Below, in pieces: positions 62,626 through 64,000 of a stretch of DNA of 64,000 nt. The translations under genes were made by a program, and so were the position numbers. The stretch is from the NCBI GenBank assembly GCA_018136815.1, contig CM030942.1, forward strand, positions 1,365,797-1,429,796. Direction: 5' to 3'. This DNA comes from Isochrysis galbana (lineage: Eukaryota > Haptophyta > Isochrysidales > Isochrysidaceae). Positions within the stretch are counted from its first letter, which is position 1; each line of letters opens with the position of its first letter. The notes under the pieces are model-generated. The model ran no database searches and was not told the origin of the DNA. It was given only the letters and a program-made list of their open reading frames with translations.

Positions 62626-63396
62626 AAAAAAAAAACCTTTTAATTTTCTCTCCACGCGCGCGGCTACGGGGTTGTCTATTGTAGCCACGCCCAGATCCCT
62701 TCCTCTCCTCTCACTTCCCGCCTTGCGGCAACTCCCCTCGTGCTCTACATAGGGGCCCGGGTCGTGGGGGGGGCTGGGTCGGGCGGGGTGCATCGGCCCT
62801 CAGTGGTCTGTCCTCGCCTTCCTCCTGTGCCTCTGGGTGGCCGGTTTCTTGCTGCTGTGGTGTAGGTGTCGCGCCGTTGCTGAGGTGCCTCATGCTCGTG
62901 AGTTGTTCTTCTTCGTGGGTGGTCCTTTCAGGGAGGGGGGGGAGGGGAGGGTGTGCCTCGACCTCAGGCGAGCCTTTCGGCGAGGCCAATCGCTTCCGCC
63001 ACAAGGCCGAGGTTGTCGCTCATTCTTAGTTTACCTTTGTTGTCTTCTGTAAATATCGGGGCGCTGAGCTCCGCTGACCTTTTTATTTTAGGTTTTCTAC
63101 CCTGGGCCGCCGTGCGAGTGCGCATCGGGCGACAGGTTTTCGACGGAGTTAGGCCCCTCACCAGGGTGGTGAATCTTAAGAGCGTGGATTCTAAGACCGG
63201 TATGTAGTGGTATACATGTGATTCGTACTCTATTCTGTAGAAGTCTCTTATTATGTACCTCCAGGCTATGATGTAGAGGGTTTTCAGGCTGTCGGGGGTG
63301 GTCGCGTCTGGGTATGCGAATAGCCTATCCTTTGTTTTCTGCCCATGTGACCTATTCGTTTTCGGAATGTAGTTAGCGATCGCATCTATGGTACCA
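62626..63396 (-). mobile_element. LINE copy 5, 5'-truncated, with complete 3' end
   Basis: The minus-strand ORF part 63396-62964 reads GTIDAIANYIPKTNRSHGQK, DRLFAYPDATTPDSLKTLYI, YIIRDFYRIEYESHVYHYIP and GRKPKIKRSAELSAPIF to GLAERLA. The 3' UTR has CACAGGAGGAAGG, CCCCTATGTAGAGCACGAGGGG and GTTGCCGCAAGGCGGG. It ends GAGAAAATTAAAAGGTTTTTTTTT at 62626. Confidence 0.7.
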
Positions 63397-63894
63397 AATG
63401 CGCACACGCACGGCGGCCCAGGGCAGAAAACCTAAGCTAAAGAGACCGCTGGAGCTTAGCGCCCCCATCTTTATAGAAAACGACAAAGGAAACCTAACAC
63501 TTAATGACAACCTCGGCCTCGTGGCAGAGGCAATCGGCATAGCCGGAAAGCTCGCCTGAAGCAGAGGCGCGTCTCCCTCTTCGAAGACACCCCAGAAGAT
63601 ACGGGCGCCGAGAGCAAAGACGCCGCAGCAACAACAAACCACTTACACCGACACAGCGAGAAACGGGCCACCCAGAGGCACAGGAGGAAGGCGTGGACAG
63701 ACCACTAGCTAGGGGCCGGTGCACCCCCGCCCTACCCAACCCCCAACCCCCCCACAACCTGGGCCCCTAAGTAGAGCACGAGGGGAGACGCCGCAAGGCG
63801 GGAAGCGAGGGAGAGGAAGGGAAGTGGGCGTGGCTACGATAGACAGCTACACAGCCGCGCGCGAGGTGTGAACTATAAAAGGTTTTTTTTTAGT
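63397..63894 (+). mobile_element. LINE copy 6, severely 5'-truncated
   Basis: The coding remnant 63397-63559 reads THTAAQGRKPKLKRPLELSA, PIFIENDKGNLTLNDN and GLVAEAIGIAGKLA. The 3' UTR has CACCCAGAGGCACAGGAGG and the double hairpin CCCCTAAGTAGAGCACGAGGGG with GCCGCAAGGCGGG at 63764-63802. It ends GAACTATAAAAGGTTTTTTTTT. It starts exactly where the minus-strand copy 5 begins. Confidence 0.7.
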
Positions 63895-63917
63895 AGCTGC
63901 TAGCTGCTAGTAGCTAG

Positions 63918-64000
63918 TAGATATGGTCCGGTGACCCGTGACCCGCCCCCCCCCCCCCTGGATCCGTTCCCCCCTTTCTCTTGTGCCTACCGGGCTGGCG
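63918..64000 (-). mobile_element. Retroelement family D, partial, runs off the window
   Basis: TAGATATGGTCCGGTGACCC, the C-run and TTTCTCTTGTGCCTACCGGG match the 32512-32580 and 56722-56790 copies. Only the first ~80 bases are present. Confidence 0.5.

Noticed and set aside
62626-63894. Twin-primed internal inversion of one LINE
   Set aside because: The inverted left member has its own complete 3' UTR and T-run, which a twin-priming product would not have. It is two separate 3' ends.

Overview
This window reads as nuclear DNA from a GC-rich unicellular eukaryote. The genes have short canonical GT-AG introns, the conserved proteins are eukaryote-specific (an U5 snRNP GTPase, a Qa-SNARE, SMC5, EIF1AD), and there are long G/C homopolymers and many (CT)n tracts. 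Two membrane-anchored proline-rich proteins and the overall style suggest a protist alga (haptophyte-like), but nothing here fixes the lineage.

Layout. 0-3 kb: a 5'-proximal hAT transposase fragment and a palindromic minisatellite. 3.2-6.4 kb: a DUF1992/DNAJC28-like gene (-) and EIF1AD (+), divergent. 6.5-9.6 kb: retroelement debris. 10-11.8 kb: a six-exon syntaxin-16/Tlg2 gene. 12-13.7 kb: more repeats, in the opposite orientation to those before the syntaxin. 14.9-18.35 kb: EFTUD2/Snu114 (-), four exons. 19-21 kb: a non-LTR retrotransposon 3' half. 21.33-21.52 kb: a complete MITE. 22.2-22.8 kb: a beta/gamma-crystallin-like gene (-). 24.3-25.4 and 28.9-30.3 kb: two GAPDH paralogues in tandem. 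30.8-35 kb: several retroelement copies. 35.4-38.9 kb: SMC5 (-). 43-47.5 kb: a large RCC1/EF-hand/coiled-coil gene (+). 47.7-49.2 kb: nested elements. 50.2-52.7 and 58-59 kb: the proline-rich membrane proteins (-). 53-55.5 kb: a 2.46-kb TIR element carrying a 204-bp satellite. 59.2-60.8 kb: a Ginger-like element with a broken integrase. 61-62.4 kb: a trimethyllysine dioxygenase. 62.6-64 kb: two head-to-head retroelement copies.

The genes are housekeeping genes with no operon logic: splicing, translation-related, TGN membrane fusion, glycolysis, chromosome maintenance and carnitine synthesis. The most distinctive content is the mobile DNA. Several non-LTR families end in an oligo(T) run on the coding strand, not poly(A). 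They share a double-hairpin 3' module present at least eleven times here, and occur repeatedly as head-to-head pairs. One copy is fully delimited by a perfect 15-bp target-site duplication, which shows that the oligo(T) is the true 3' end.

Intron boundaries were placed by eye from frame continuity, GT/AG dinucleotides and remembered family similarity. No alignment or search was run.
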